Below, piece after piece: positions 41,676-53,675 of a stretch of 64,000 bases of DNA. Source of the stretch: Luzula sylvatica (taxonomy: Eukaryota > Streptophyta > Magnoliopsida > Poales > Juncaceae); NCBI GenBank assembly GCA_946800325.1, contig OX326957.1, positions 64,707,570-64,771,569 of the forward strand, in the 5' to 3' direction. Within the stretch, counting starts at the first letter, position 1, and each line of letters begins with the position of its first letter. The position numbers and the translations under genes are program-made. Under the pieces are notes generated by a model. It saw only the letters and a list, made by a program, of their open reading frames with translations, made no database searches and was not told the DNA's origin.

Positions 41676-42586
41676 CAATGTTTTAAATTGCGATATTGCG
41701 GTCCATTGCGGTCAGGTCTTTTTTGCAGCGGATTGCGTTTGCGGGCGCAATTGCGGCGCAATGACCTTATTGCGGACAGTCGTTGCGATATTAAATTATG
41801 TAAAAATAATAGTTTGTTTAAATATATTTTTCACAATATATTTTATCACCATTAATATCGTAAAATTTTCTTCATAATTTTCTTCTAAAAAGAATAAAAA
41901 AGTTGATTGTCCAGGAACCTTTTCGGTGTAAGTAAAAGTTGATCATAAAATTTTCATTAAAATGGCATAAAATGGCAATTATACGGTATCTTTGGAATTG
42001 TATTTTGTTGAAGAATTTTTTGTCGACATCCTAAAAATATCAAAACACTATAACTCAAATTTTAAATCGAAACATCAATGAAATACAATGAAAATTACTA
42101 AATTCATACATTTGTAGATGAAAATGACACATTTTAGAAGTTATATATGTTATGAGCACATTTTATCAAATATTTTGATAATAAAACATGGAAACTAAGT
42201 ATTAAATAATCACAAAATTTATGTTATAATATTTATATTAAATAATTCTCGATAAAATTACTTTAACGTGTATTTTGTGTTTAATTCGGGGTAAAAGACA
42301 AAATTTCACAAATGCAAGCCCATCATTGCATTCCTCTCGTCGAGACGAGCGATTTCGATATAAATTTCATGTAATTTGGTGGAAGGATGAGAAAATTACA
42401 ACGATTTGAATATTATCCGCAATATTTGATCCGATATGGCCGCAATATTACCGATATTTCGCCGCAATCTCGCCGCAATATCCGCAATTTCTCAAAAAAT
42501 GATATTTTCGCAATACTTCATTTCGATATAGAGATTCTAAATCTCAACCCGCAATATCCGCAATATCGCCGCAATTTAAAACACTG
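41676..42586. mobile_element. Non-autonomous hAT element, 911 bp, GCGGCAATATTGCGG-rich
   Basis: A perfect 8-bp target duplication, GTTAAAAC, flanks it at 41668-41675 and 42587-42594. Terminal inverted repeats are CAATGTTTTAAATTGCG and CAGTGTTTTAAATTGCG. Subterminal regions at 41690-41790 and 42400-42575 carry many GCAATATCCGC/ATTGCGGC motifs. It has no coding capacity. Confidence 0.88.
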
Positions 42587-42594
42587 GTTAAAAC

Positions 42595-43739
42595 AATTAT
42601 AAACCTCGAAATAACGAACCATACAAAAATGTATCTAGATTTTGCAAGTCATTGATTAGATAACACCAATAATTTTTTATTTCATACAAAAATACAATTA
42701 ATTTGTACATGATATTACATTAAATATTTATAATTGTCAGAAAAATTTTCTTGTAGGGATGGTCCACACCATTAACATCAAGAATTAAAAAATAATATTT
42801 TTTTTAACTAATCATCATAATTATAATTATTTAATATCAAATGATATTTTTAAATTTACATATCATGATGCACTATCTGTCAAAAAAATTATTTGTGTTT
42901 GATAATATTTTGTGTTACATAAATTTACATATCAACAATACAAAAATAAGATTATAACACATTTACAAAATTCAAGAAGTAATTTGAGTTAGATAATTTT
43001 TATCTTTCATGTTTATTATTGAAAAAGAAATGATTTATATATGGGATGCACTATCTCCATTCAACTCAACCCTTTGAAAGAAATGTGGAAAATTTGTGGA
43101 CCAACTTCGTCTCCACCATTTACATGGCAGTTTGGTAAATTAATATGTTTCATATTTATTAATATTATAAATAATGAACATGGCAGTTTTTTTTAGTTAA
43201 AACACAAATATAAATTACTACGTAGTGCGTAATTTTTTTTTGAAATTGTAGTTTTGATAACACTAATATTTGGACTTAGAAGTCACTAATGTAATTATAC
43301 TTATCTTTGTATGATATTTTCTTAAATACTTGTTTTCATTTAAGCTAGAGAAACAATGTTTGAAATATGTTAATATGGAACCCAAAATAAAGAAAAAAAT
43401 TAATTGAATATATTTCATAATCTTGATATTATATTTTTAAAAATACTAATAATATTTGATGCATGTTCCATAATATTATATATTAATTTATAAGTGTTAG
43501 ATATTTGAACTCTTCTCATTCCATGTGTATTCACATTTGATCTTGTAAACATAATGTACAATGGAAAAAAAAAATTAATATAATCAATGCAACAAGAACC
43601 TAACAAATAATATTATTGACACGTCATACATCAAAGTATGTGAGGTAAGTCATACAAAATTGACGATTAAAATAAAATAGAGTCTCATAAAATGTGAGGT
43701 TAGTCATACAAAATTGACGATTCAAAGTATGTGAGGTTA
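42595..43739. other. AT-rich intergenic DNA
   Basis: No gene, RNA or terminal repeat is seen. A small tandem echo, GTGAGGTTAGTCATACAAA, occurs at about 43642, 43687 and 43731. Confidence 0.45.
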
Positions 43740-44360
43740 GTCATACAAAGTTTGATGTTCGTTCGATAATCGTTCAAATTCTTATTGAACATGCTCGTTT
43801 CGATTCGATAAAAAAACTAACCGAACTCGAACAGGAATGTGTTCGTTCGAAATTTTAAAGAACCGAACTCGAACTCGAACAGTAAAAAAAAAGTATTCAA
43901 AATTAATACCAAACCGAACTTGAATATGATTTGGTTTGTTCGAGTTCGGTTCGTTAACAATCCTACGTATATATACAATCTATTCGGTCAGCCCACCTTA
44001 CATTCCTAGCTGATGTGCGGAAGCCATACAAGTATTAGAGTAGTGATGTACATCCCATAGTACTCTCCCCAATAATTTTGATGACGTGGATATGATTTAA
44101 CATCTTATAAATTAACACATAAATACATAATTTAACATCTTAACTTATGATTTAATTATCTTAATTTTGATGATGTTGGGTATGTCCAACATTTTCCAAA
44201 ATATAACTCAGGCTGGCCCAATTGATGAACTTAAGATGAGAAAATCAAATCAAATTTTCTCTTCAGACCTTATCTCATTATTTGGTCTTTATAGCCCAAA
44301 ATAAAATTCAACATGTGAATAACATATGCAAACGTGAATTTATGATCAAGGAAACTGGAA
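43740..44360 (+). repeat. Direct repeat, right copy
   Basis: Collinear with 37140-37640. Compared with the left copy it lacks the TA array and carries about 160 extra bases at about 44035-44205 between the GTGCGGAAG and CTGGCCCAATTGATGAAC landmarks, perhaps a small insertion. Confidence 0.6.
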
Positions 44361-46600
44361 TTTCAACTTTCAAAGAAGATGCGAGAAAGCTATCTTCCAT
44401 TGACGATTTAGCATCACAAACTAGTTTTCATCTCAATAAAAAGATGGATGGTGAAAGGAACCACAAGCCATACCACATCCACATGTAGTGGTACCAAACC
44501 AATTCTATTATGAGGCCATGAGGCCATGAGGCGGGCGGTACGCTTCCAGAAAGAAGAGTTGCAATCAGGTACAGTGCAAAGTTGTGGAGGCGACAAACCC
44601 ACGCCATTCTCAGCCTGTATCAATATTGATACCTCTTTTTCTCTCTTCCATTTCACTTACATCCATTCATATAACGAGTTGTGTTTATTTGTTCTTTTAA
44701 CCATATTTTTTATCTCTTGCTAAATTACAATAATAGTTTATATAATGATTAGTACAACAAAACAATATAAAATATAAAATATCAGGATAAAAGCTGGATA
44801 AGAAAAATTAAGATAGAAAACGAAACACAAGATATAAAGATTGAAATTCCCAAGGCAATGAAAAAGGCATCCTTTTTCCCGGGCCCGAGAACTACTAGTG
44901 AGAGAGACTGACATTCAAAATTGACTCGGATAAAGACGCAAATGAATTCAATAAATATGCAATAATCATAATAATAATGATCTCATAGAATAGAGTGGTA
45001 CCACAGCATTAATTAGGATAATTAAATCGATTGACTGCTAGATTCCAAGCATGAATTTATTTTAAGCCTCGTACAAAGAGCAAGATTCTATGAGACTGTA
45101 TTTCTATATGAAACGTACAATCACTATTTATTCATTAAAGAAAATTCAACTTTGTACAGAACAGTGAAATATTGCTGCACGAGCCTCGTGAGATTTTAGA
45201 TCGTTGGATTTAGTGCTTAAAAGTTTCCCATTTTTTTATGTAGAACCAGAAGCACTCGTGAGATGAACACAGTGATTATATTATTAAGATCTTTCAATGA
45301 TTCATCTCCATTTTTTCTAACTAGAGATGAGTATATACAATAATAACTAATATATTTCTTGTTCTTTTGTTCAGTTTTAGCAGTAAATAAAAAAAATGAT
45401 GATAATGGAGTAGTGACGTTGGTGTTGCCAAATTAGGGTTTGATGGTAGTTCATAGAAGTCTTGCCATTTTGATTCATGATAATCACAAATAAAGCAAAC
45501 CCTAATTGATCTCTGACAACATTGAAGCTTGAACACGTGTTTCTCTTTGTAGCTCAGATGTACGTCTTTTCATCGTGCACAGTTCTTTCTGATATGAGCT
45601 GTTCCTTTTTGTGTCCTTAATATACGAATGAGAGAAATGAATGCCAAATACAGATCGAGACAATTATGCAGAAACCACCTCATTAAAGCTCATTATAGAA
45701 TTACTGCCATGAGAAAAATCAATGAGACTGCACACCAAACACCAAAGTTCAATTCCCAAGCAGAATAGTTGCTTAATTATGAGTCTAACTAAATACTTAA
45801 ATTCATATTAATAATTATCATAATTATCATGGAGGTTTTTTTCATATTGAAGAGAGTGAAACGTCTTGACCTTTGAGGTCTTGAGTCTCTTGACTTTATG
45901 AGTTTTGATGTGATGCTCATGCATTTTTCACTTTCATAAACTTGATGATTATGAACATAAATATCTTTATTACAGTGAACCAAACTTGAAACTTTTCATC
46001 TTTTTTTCATCCTTTTTATTCTACATACAGATCTGAAGAAAGGATCTATATAGATAAAACTAGACATTTAGGTCAACATAATTGATGCATATCGGTTCAT
46101 TGATATTATTCTTTTGTACAAGTTATTAACATCATGTAAGTATATAAGTAGTGATTACAGAATGAAAAAAAAAACAAGGAAATGGAAGTAAGAATATATA
46201 TATAGCAAAAAAGAATAGAAAACAAAAAAATATGAAGAAAAGAGAAGATAACAGAAAGATATTCCCTCCCGAAGAAAAGGGAGATTAGAATGATAAGGTA
46301 ATGATTATGACCTTAGATCCTAATTCTCTTGTCAGAGTGAAAGCTGAAAAACAAACAGTAAAAAAAGAGAGCTAAAGAATTAAAACAAGAGTCAAAAAAC
46401 ACAATGATTACACCAATCTGCAATTTGTGCACGCTCTTTTGAGTTCATACATCAATCAGCACGTCATTAAAACAAATCATATCACCCACAAACGATAAAC
46501 TACCAAATCCTGATTTGATTTAACAAACAGAAACAACAAACCACAAATAATATTTTCAAGGAAAACCCAAAATCTATAAAATATGTCAATTAAACTCAGT
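44361..46600. other. Intergenic DNA downstream of MIR166
   Basis: No protein gene is supported. It could include the 3' part of the MIR166 primary transcript (which runs to lower coordinates), but I see no unambiguous splice or polyadenylation pattern. The frames at 44282, 44414 and 45321 are short and domain free. Confidence 0.35.
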
Positions 46601-46675
46601 TAGCAATAAGGGTAATTAGATCGATAAATCTCACCATGAGAAGCAAGAAATGAGGATATTGGGAGCAATTATTGG

Positions 46676-46696
46676 GGGGAATGAAGCCTGGTCCGA
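46676..46696 (-). ncRNA. miR166: Mature miR166
   Basis: Exact match by eye to the canonical plant miR166 21-mer, on the 3' arm of the hairpin. Confidence 0.95.
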
Positions 46697-46755
46697 GACC
46701 TAAAAAGCTCTCTAGCAAGCGAAAGAGAAACAAAGATCTCTCTTTTTTAAGTTGG

Positions 46756-46776
46756 CCTTGAACCAGACAACATTCC
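46756..46776 (-). ncRNA. miR166 star strand
   Basis: GGAATGTTGTCTGG start, pairing with the mature sequence with mismatches at positions typical of MIR166 precursors. Confidence 0.9.
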
Positions 46777-46854
46777 CCTCAAACAAAAAGCTTCCTTTCT
46801 TCTTCAAAAATTCGCCCCTCTTTCTCTCCCGCAGTCATCGCCTCATTTCAAGGG

Positions 46855-46881
46855 AGAGAGAGAGAGAGAGATAGACTTCAC

Positions 46882-46912
<31 letters not shown>

Positions 46913-47230
46913 AGAGAGGGGTGATGATAGGTGAAATGATTGCTCAAAGGGGGGTCAGAGATTTAAGGGGGGGAGGATGAGAAAGAAAACAAGAATAATA
47001 AAGAGGGGGGAGGTGGAAAAGAGAGAAGAGAGCAATAAAGACAAGGCAGACCCCCAGAGCCCTCGGCCCTACTCACACCTGGCCTGCCTTTGCCAAATTC
47101 CATTTCTCTCCTCCCCCCCTTAATTTCCACTCTCAACTCTCTAATCATCTCACTCTCTTAATACATTCTACATAATTAGTATACAAAGGAGCCATTAAGT
47201 AAAGTTGGTGACATAATATAATAAACTTTG
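46855..47230 (-). promoter_or_regulatory. Upstream region of MIR166 with (CT)n leader
   Basis: On the minus strand, just before the hairpin, there is a long CT-rich tract (46855-46920) and a further pyrimidine-rich stretch to about 47160, the usual look of a plant 5' leader. A TATACTAAT-like motif near 47180-47190 could be the TATA box, but this is weak. Confidence 0.4.
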
Positions 47231-49974
47231 TCTTTCCCGCTCATTTATTGATTCACCGTTGATCTAATCATGGATGGCTAGGATGCATGCATGTTTGGCA
47301 TGTGAACACCCAAAACAAAACCCTAGAAAGTTAAGGATTGAATTTGAAGCAGGCTCTATCAGAGTGGTTGAGTAAATGCTACTTCTCATATCTAGAAAAC
47401 AGGGTCCAACAACCCCTCCATGTACCGGGTTTGCCGTACCGTTTGCATGTATATGTTATCATAATTATACAATAATACGTAGAGAGTATACATTTTTGAT
47501 AATTTGTATGTATATTTGTTATCTTTGTGCGTAATCAGTGAGGTTTTCTGTTTTCGTACTCTTTTTAGGGTTTTAGAGCCGCCACGTATGAAATGTGTGG
47601 AAAGTGGAAAGCCTTTTGAATAAGCTAGTGAAGTAGGTTTAACTTATTAATTGTTGGTTAGTATATGTATAAACAAATGCATCCATGAAAGGGGCCAGAT
47701 TAACGTGGTGATGTAAGGCTATTTAGGGACCATTAGTATAATTGTTATTTTGGAAAAGATTAAATTATCATGCAAACATACAAGAGTAACATATAAAAGT
47801 ACAATTTAGTCCGATTCCCGTGTGATACTACTGTTTTTTTCGGTGAAAAATTACGCATAATTTTTGTGATAACTCGTGGTTATTGTGCCAGGAAGGCAGG
47901 AAGCATGTGTGTAATGTGTCATATTTTTCAATATGATGAATATATAGAAAAATTAAGGTAACATTCTTGATATTACCAGAAATTCTATCTATTATAATCT
48001 TGGTATATCGATCACAAATATATATATGGAAATTAACCATGCAAAAAAATTTAAATGTACTGCAGTTCTGATTTCGTCAATTCTTTTACCGATTCATCAA
48101 GTCGCAATAAATCGTAGTAATAGAGTGATCGGCGTTCACACTTTTTGTTAATTGTACAAATTTCGACATACTTAATTGGATTAATCTTCAGATACTAATC
48201 ATGCAAAAGGAAAACGTTGCCTACTTATGAATATTAATGTCTCTGCTCAAATATGCTTGCAGTATTTTATAGTTTGCCTAAATTATGTAAATATCATATT
48301 GATAATTATAGCTTGGTGTGGCTCAAATTTTTTGCTTATTCAAAGAGATATGTAAGCTATTTTATGACAAACAGTAGTACGAAATAAATTATATAAATAT
48401 ATAATCCTCTCAAACTCTCTTCATTGATGGAAAATATGATTTCTAAAATAAAGATTCAATGAGACTTTCGACTCCAACAAAAATACTCAATAAGTTAATA
48501 AACAACACTTCAATTAGTTCAGAAAATACTTTTCTTTTTGAATAATTTTGAGTTGAATTAACTTAACACCCAATTTTATCGATGAATTAGATGAGTTACA
48601 ATAAGTTAATAGAATTTAATAGTTTACAATAAGGAATTAATGGTGGAGCTACCCATGTGTCCATGGCCCTGCAGTGTCTTCATCAATGTTTTTCTGTTTC
48701 ATTGCCTGCACTCTGCCCCTCCCTTCACCGGGTTCACTCATATTTCGTATTTTCCACTCGTATTTTTTATGTTCAAGTTAAGAAAATATTTGTGTTTTTT
48801 TATTTCATAGCATAAACTCTAAATTTTAGCTTAACTATTAAGTGGATTGGATAGCAATGTTAGATTAAGAAAATATTGTTTCTGAATTACTTTTTGTACC
48901 GTACCGTCGTATTTATAAAACCAACTTGCAAAAATCTAATAAAAATGCGTATGCATGGTCGTGACATTTTACCTTATCCACATCATCCCCACTAGACTTG
49001 ATGTTGGGTTCGAGCATGATGTTAGCAGATATTGACAATTCATGACTTCATTTTCTCATTCATTGTCCTTAATTTCCCATTTGCATTTTTCTCATTCCTC
49101 ATTTATCTTTCATATATATTATGAAAACACTACATGACAGTAACGGCATCATTAAATATACACCGCCCATTTTGTTAATCAAATCATCAAATTATCAAAG
49201 ATTTAAACCCTAATATTGAGAGTCAAATGAGTTGTGTGGTCAATGGTGGATAGTAGCATGCATGCATGAACATGTGGTGAAAGTACTTAGCGTGATCCGC
49301 GCTGACTACCCCCTTTTCTCTGATTTTTCAAAAAAAAATATATAAGACCAACTTGAGAAAGAGAAGCAAGTAAGGAATTGAATGGGGGAGAAGATGAGAC
49401 GTGCCATGGTGAAGTGTCTCCATGCAGTAAGAAATGGGGGAGGGGGGGAACACAATTCCCCACATACCAATCGCTACCCTACAACACGTAAACGTCAACT
49501 CGTTGCCCCCTCTTCAGATTCCCCTTACCTTGCCCTTGTTTTTTTTAATGTTTTTACAGCTATTTTAGCTAGCTTGGAGAAAATTACAGTTGAATAGTTG
49601 GGGGTTTGATTAGTAGGGAGAAAAGAAGTGAATTAGGTTAGGCTGTTTACGTGAGGAACTTTTGTTGGATGATTGACAATTTTGACATGACGGCGATTCT
49701 TAACATAGGTAGGGTTTAGGAAAGAAAGAATGGGATCGTATAATTTTCAACAACCATATAAAACTTTCTAGTTAAAGACTGCCTGCCTCTTTTGTTGAAT
49801 TCACCAATGCGAACATGTATTTTTCTTGCAAGTTTGTTCAGTGACAACTTCATTTATTTTTTTTAAAGTTAGTTGGGTGACCAAATAGATCGAGATGTAG
49901 TTTTACTTGGTTCATCTTTGATTTTTGATTCGGGGATTTTAGGGATTGTGGCAAGTTGGCACAAAAATAAATGT
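47231..49974. other. Intergenic DNA, no gene recognised
   Basis: AT-rich sequence with small GC patches near 48660-48730 and 49380-49560. The frame at 49382-49597 has no domain and unconvincing composition. No hairpin or terminal repeat was noticed. Confidence 0.4.
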
Positions 49975-50107
49975 CAACATAGCTCACTTGATTTTGATTG
50001 TGTGACATACAAAATCATTTGTTGTGGGAGATTGTGGGTTCAAATCTGATTGTAATCAATGAATAGAGGACAAACAAGTTTTCTCCATTTATTCGTTCAA
50101 AGAACTA
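49975..50107 (+). mobile_element. tRNA-derived SINE remnant
   Basis: A-box-like ATAGCTCACTTGATTTTG and B-box-like GTGGGTTCAAATCTGATTG are about 50 bp apart, then CAATGAATAGAGGACAAACA and TTCGTTCAAAGAAC, matching the order and spacing of the two copies at 16105-16425. Confidence 0.5.
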
Positions 50108-50344
50108 GTTTAGAACAAGGTTTTGATCAATGCCGAAGAAATGGAATATAATTAACCGATTAGGAGTGATTCGTGGACCTCTTTCAAGAATCAAGCTTGT
50201 GCCTCGCGAACAAGATCTCAAAGGCGAGAAAAGAATATAGAGACCTCAAATTCTTTGAGAGAAGGCTAAACTCTTCAACTCCTTTAAATTTTGTTCAATC
50301 CACAAAAATAAAAATAAAAAAAACTTCAATTGCAAGAGTTTTTT

Positions 50345-50707
50345 TGTTGGATGATAATGACTATATTTCTATGGAGAAGAGGGAAGAGGAAGAAGAAGAG
50401 GTATCTTAAAAGTTTTTCTTTCTTATTTCTACTTCTCTTACTTGCTTACTTGATACAATAATGAATACCATAGAGGTGTTTATATAGCATACACCACTCA
50501 CATGCATAATAACACTTGTACACTCTCCTACTAACACTTGTTAACTCTCTTGCATGCATACTAACACACGTACACACATGTGTCACTACTAATACATGCA
50601 TGCATACACATGTCATAACATTGACTCATTGACCCAAATTACATGCATGTAGACACATGTCACTCTAATTATTTCTATTATTACTAATTAAGTTTAATTA
50701 TTCAACA
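50345..50707 (-). repeat. Copia C 3' LTR, 363 bp
   Basis: On the minus strand it begins TGTTGAATAATT right after a polypurine tract (AAGAGGGGG) and ends ATCATCCAACA, giving TGTTG/CAACA ends. A TATATAAA motif at 50479-50486 lies in the middle. No second LTR is present because the 5' part of element C is missing. Confidence 0.7.
50479..50486 (-). promoter_or_regulatory. Copia C LTR TATA box
   Basis: TATATAAA on the minus strand, about 220 bp into the LTR. Confidence 0.55.
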
Positions 50708-50720
50708 CCCCCTCTTAAAC

Positions 50721-51459
50721 CTAATTCCTTGTGACTCCAAGCATCATCCGCAACTTGATAAAAACATCATGCTTGAGCGCCTTCGTGAAGATATCCGCAG
50801 CTTGATCTTGAGTCTTCACATATTTCACCTTGACTTCATCATTTGCAACACGATCTCGAATAAAATGATACCTCGTATCGATGTGCTTGCTTCGATCATG
50901 AAACACCGACTTTTTTTGCAAGTGCAATAGCTGACATGTTGTCAACATAAATCTCCATAGCTTCACCTTGCTTGAACTTCAACTCCTTCAATAAATCTTT
51001 AAGTCATATGGCATGACAAACACATGATGCGTCAGCGACGTACTCGGCTTCACACGTCGAAAGTGTTACGATTGACTGTTTCTTCGATCTCCACGTGAAT
51101 GCCGTATCTCCCATAAAGAGAACAAAATCGGTTGTGCTTTTCCGGTCATCCATATTGCATGTCCAATCGCTATCGCTATATCCCACAAGCTTGAATTCAT
51201 TCGGAAGAATAATGTAATCCATAATCACTTGTACCCTTGATGTAACGAAAAATTCGCTTCACGCCTTGAAATGCGTCTCGGTTGGTTTCTCCATGAATCG
51301 GCTTACAAGACCGACTCCAAAAAGAATATCCGGTCTCGTACAAGTTAAGTACCTCAAGCTACCAACTGCGCTTTTGTAGGTAGATGGGTCCACAAGATCT
51401 CCTTCTTCGTGCTTGGACAATTTTAATCTGGTTTCGACCGAGCAGCTACCGATTGGCAA
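50721..51459 (-). pseudogene. Copia C RNase H and C-terminus, broken
   Basis: Three overlapping pieces hold SVGSLRYLTCTRPDILFGVG, then YSDSDWTCNMDDRKSTTDFV, GDTAFTWRSKKQSIVTLSTC and EAEYVADASCVCHAI, then DRSKHIDTRYHFIRDRV and QAADIFTKALK. This is the complete copia RNase H order with its end, split by at least two frameshifts. Confidence 0.85.
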
Positions 51460-52211
51460 TTGTCCATCTTGAACTTCTTAAGAATCTCATTAGCAAATCC
51501 TTCTCGGGAAATGAATATCCCTTCTTCCGTTTGCTTGACTTCGACCCCGAGATAGTATGACATGATACCAATATCGGTCATCTCAAATTCTCTAGTCATT
51601 GTTGATCCCTTGAATTCTTCAAACATGCGGTGGTTGTTTTCTGTAAATATCAAATCATCCACATAGAGACAAACAATCAAAATATCTCCATCTTTGTTTG
51701 TCTTCACATAGAGAGCATGCTCATGTGAGCATTTTACAAACCCATTCTTCAAAAAATATTTGTCGATTCGACTATTCCATGCTCTAGGTGTTTGCTTCAA
51801 GCCGTACAATGCTTTCTTCAATTTCAACACCTTCTCTTCATGACCTTTGATCGCGTATCCACGAGGTTGTTCGATGAACACCTCATCTTCAATTGTTCCA
51901 TTCAAGAAATCTGACTTGACATCTAATTGGTGAATGCTCCACTTGTTTTGCGCCCCCAACGCAATTATCATTCGTATCGTCTCGAGTTGAATAACAGGGG
52001 CAAAGACTTCGTCATAGTCTATCCCACCTCGTTGACTATATCCTTTTGCTACCAATCCAGTTTTGTATCTCTCGACTTCTCCTTTCACATTCTTCTTTTC
52101 TTTAATGACCCACTTCACACCGATAGGTCTCTTTCCTTGGGGTATAGTCGCCAACTCCCAAGTATTATTCTTCTCGAGGACTTCATTTCTTCGTCCATAG
52201 CTTTCCTCCAT
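51423..52211 (-). pseudogene. Copia C reverse transcriptase
   Basis: VKWVIKEKKNVKGEVERYKT, GLVAKGYSQRGGIDYDEVFA, IHQLDVKSDFLNGTIEDEVF, LKKALYGLKQTPRAWN and the catalytic CLYVDDLIF are the ordered motifs of copia reverse transcriptase. The domain reads through in one frame, but the frame changes at both ends, so the polyprotein is not expressible as a whole. The K-S-D in place of the usual K-T/S-A before FLNG is a small deviation. Confidence 0.88.
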
Positions 52212-53173
52212 CTTTCGTCTTTCACTGCTTCTTCAAAGAGTATGACACCACAATCTGCGAAATGACAATAAAGATTCATGTCTTCATTTAAATCGCACGT
52301 CACGTCATAAAGTTCCTGGATACTTCTCGTCTTTTGCGGTATTTCGCTCGAACTATCACTTGAAGATGATGATGATGAAGGTATATTCGGATTAATTGGA
52401 GAATGAGAAGGCGTGACCAGTTCTTGAGGAACTTCATCTCCTTCCTCATCATCGCCTTGAAATGGTAGAAAATCATGCCTCTCTTTGTCTTCATTACTCC
52501 ACCTCCACTCATCTTCTTCATTAAACTCCACATCTCGACTAACAATCACTTTACTATTATTTGGATTGGAGAGCTTGTATCCATTCGAACATTGAGAGTA
52601 CCCAACAAATATGTACTTCTTGCTATCGTAGTCGACTTTTGATCGTTCTTGATCCGGTACATGGACATATCCGATGCACCCAAACACTCTCAAATGCGAA
52701 ACATTCGGCTTTCTTCCATTCCAAGCTTCTTGAGGAGTTTGCTCGAATAAACTCTTCGTCGAACATCGATTCGACAGATACACCGTGCAAGTGACTGCTT
52801 CGGCCCAAAACTCGTTCGGCATGTTCTTCGTCTTCAACATGCTTATCGCCATGTTGAGAATGCTTCGATTCTTCCTTTCAACTACGCCATTTTGTTGAGG
52901 AGACCTCGGAACGGTCAAGAATCGTTTGATGCCTTGTTCTTCACAAAACTTGTTAAGCTTGTTGGAGCAAAACTCGCCACCACTATTGGTTCTCAAAGAC
53001 TTAATATGGCATCCACTTTCATTCTCCACAAGGTCTTTGAAGTTCTTGAAAGAATTAAATGCTTCCGATTTTTCTTTCAAAAAATACACCCAAGTCTTTC
53101 TACTAAAATCGTCGATAAAGAGTAGAAAGTACTGATTTTTACCAAATGAAGATGGCTTGATCGGACCGCACAC
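52115..53173 (-). pseudogene. Copia C integrase
   Basis: LLFIDDFSRKTWVYFLKEKS, LRTNSGGEFCSNKLNKFCEE, VPRSPQQNGVVERKNRSILN and FWAEAVTCTVYLSNRC give the integrase catalytic core (the expected D at LRTD is N here, a probable inactivating change) followed by the C-terminal domain LRVFGCIGYVHVPDQERSK and the acidic linker. The frame shifts into the reverse transcriptase frame near 52200. Confidence 0.88.
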
Positions 53174-53239
53174 GTCGGCGTGAATGAGGTCAAGTGGTCC
53201 GCGTGCTCTTGAAGTGAATATCTTTGGAAAACTCCGGGA

Positions 53240-53590
53240 TTATTTTCCCATGAGACATCCTTCGCCAACTTGATTTGGCTCTTCGATAGCCGGTAACCCC
53301 TTTAACATCCCCTTTTGTGCCATCAACTTCAAGCCTCCAGAATTTGCATGTCCAAGTCTCAAATGCAAAATCCAAGAAATTTCTTTCACCCATGCCTTGA
53401 GACACTTCGCTACATCGGTTTGAATTTCGAGGTAGAACAACATGTTCTTCGTCATGGGTACCTTCGCAATTACCTTTCCTCGATCATCTTGAAGGATGAG
53501 AGCACGATTCTTCATGTGAACTTCATAGTTCTTCTCGAGGAGTTGTCCCAAACTCAAAATGTTGGTCTCATCCTTCAAGATGATCAACAT
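53240..53590 (-). pseudogene. Copia C protease end and GAG-pre-integrase
   Basis: NILSLGQLLEKNYEVHMKNR is the end of copia protease, and HLRLGHANSGGLKLMAQKGM then GLPAIEEPNQVGEGCLMGK is GAG-pre-integrase (the first Cys of the usual C-x2-C pair is replaced). The frame ends at an inverted duplication (53474-53675), so gag and the protease active site are missing. Confidence 0.8.
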
Positions 53591-53675
53591 TTTGAGTTTG
53601 GGACAACTCCTCGAGAAGAACTATGAAGTTCTCATGAAGAATCGTGCTCTCATCCTTGAAGATGATCGAGGAAAG
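53474..53675. repeat. Inverted duplication: 91-bp arms, 20-nt loop
   Basis: Left arm 53474-53564 and right arm 53585-53675 are reverse complements with only two mismatches; the loop is 53565-53584. Both arms encode the same protease segment of copia C in opposite directions. The high identity implies a recent event. It marks the truncated 5' end of element C. Confidence 0.9.

Larger units (their letters stand above)
46660..46800 (-). ncRNA. MIR166: MIR166 precursor hairpin
   Basis: On the minus strand the mature 21-mer is at 46696-46676 (starts TCGGACCAGGCTTCATTCCC), identical to the conserved plant miR166. The star strand is at 46776-46756 (GGAATGTTGTCTGGTTCAAG and one more base), on the 5' arm as in all MIR166 genes. 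Over 25 positions the arms pair with three mismatches and a few G-U pairs. The loop between them is about 60 nt. The CCCCCCAATAATTG after the mature sequence is also typical. miR166 guides cleavage of class III HD-Zip mRNAs (REV, PHB, PHV and others) in leaf polarity and meristem control. The HD-Zip I gene in this window is not in that target class. Confidence 0.95.

Noticed and set aside
46963..47148. 61-residue minus-strand frame upstream of MIR166
   Set aside because: It comes from GA/CT-rich leader sequence, shows no domain and is probably part of the untranslated primary transcript.
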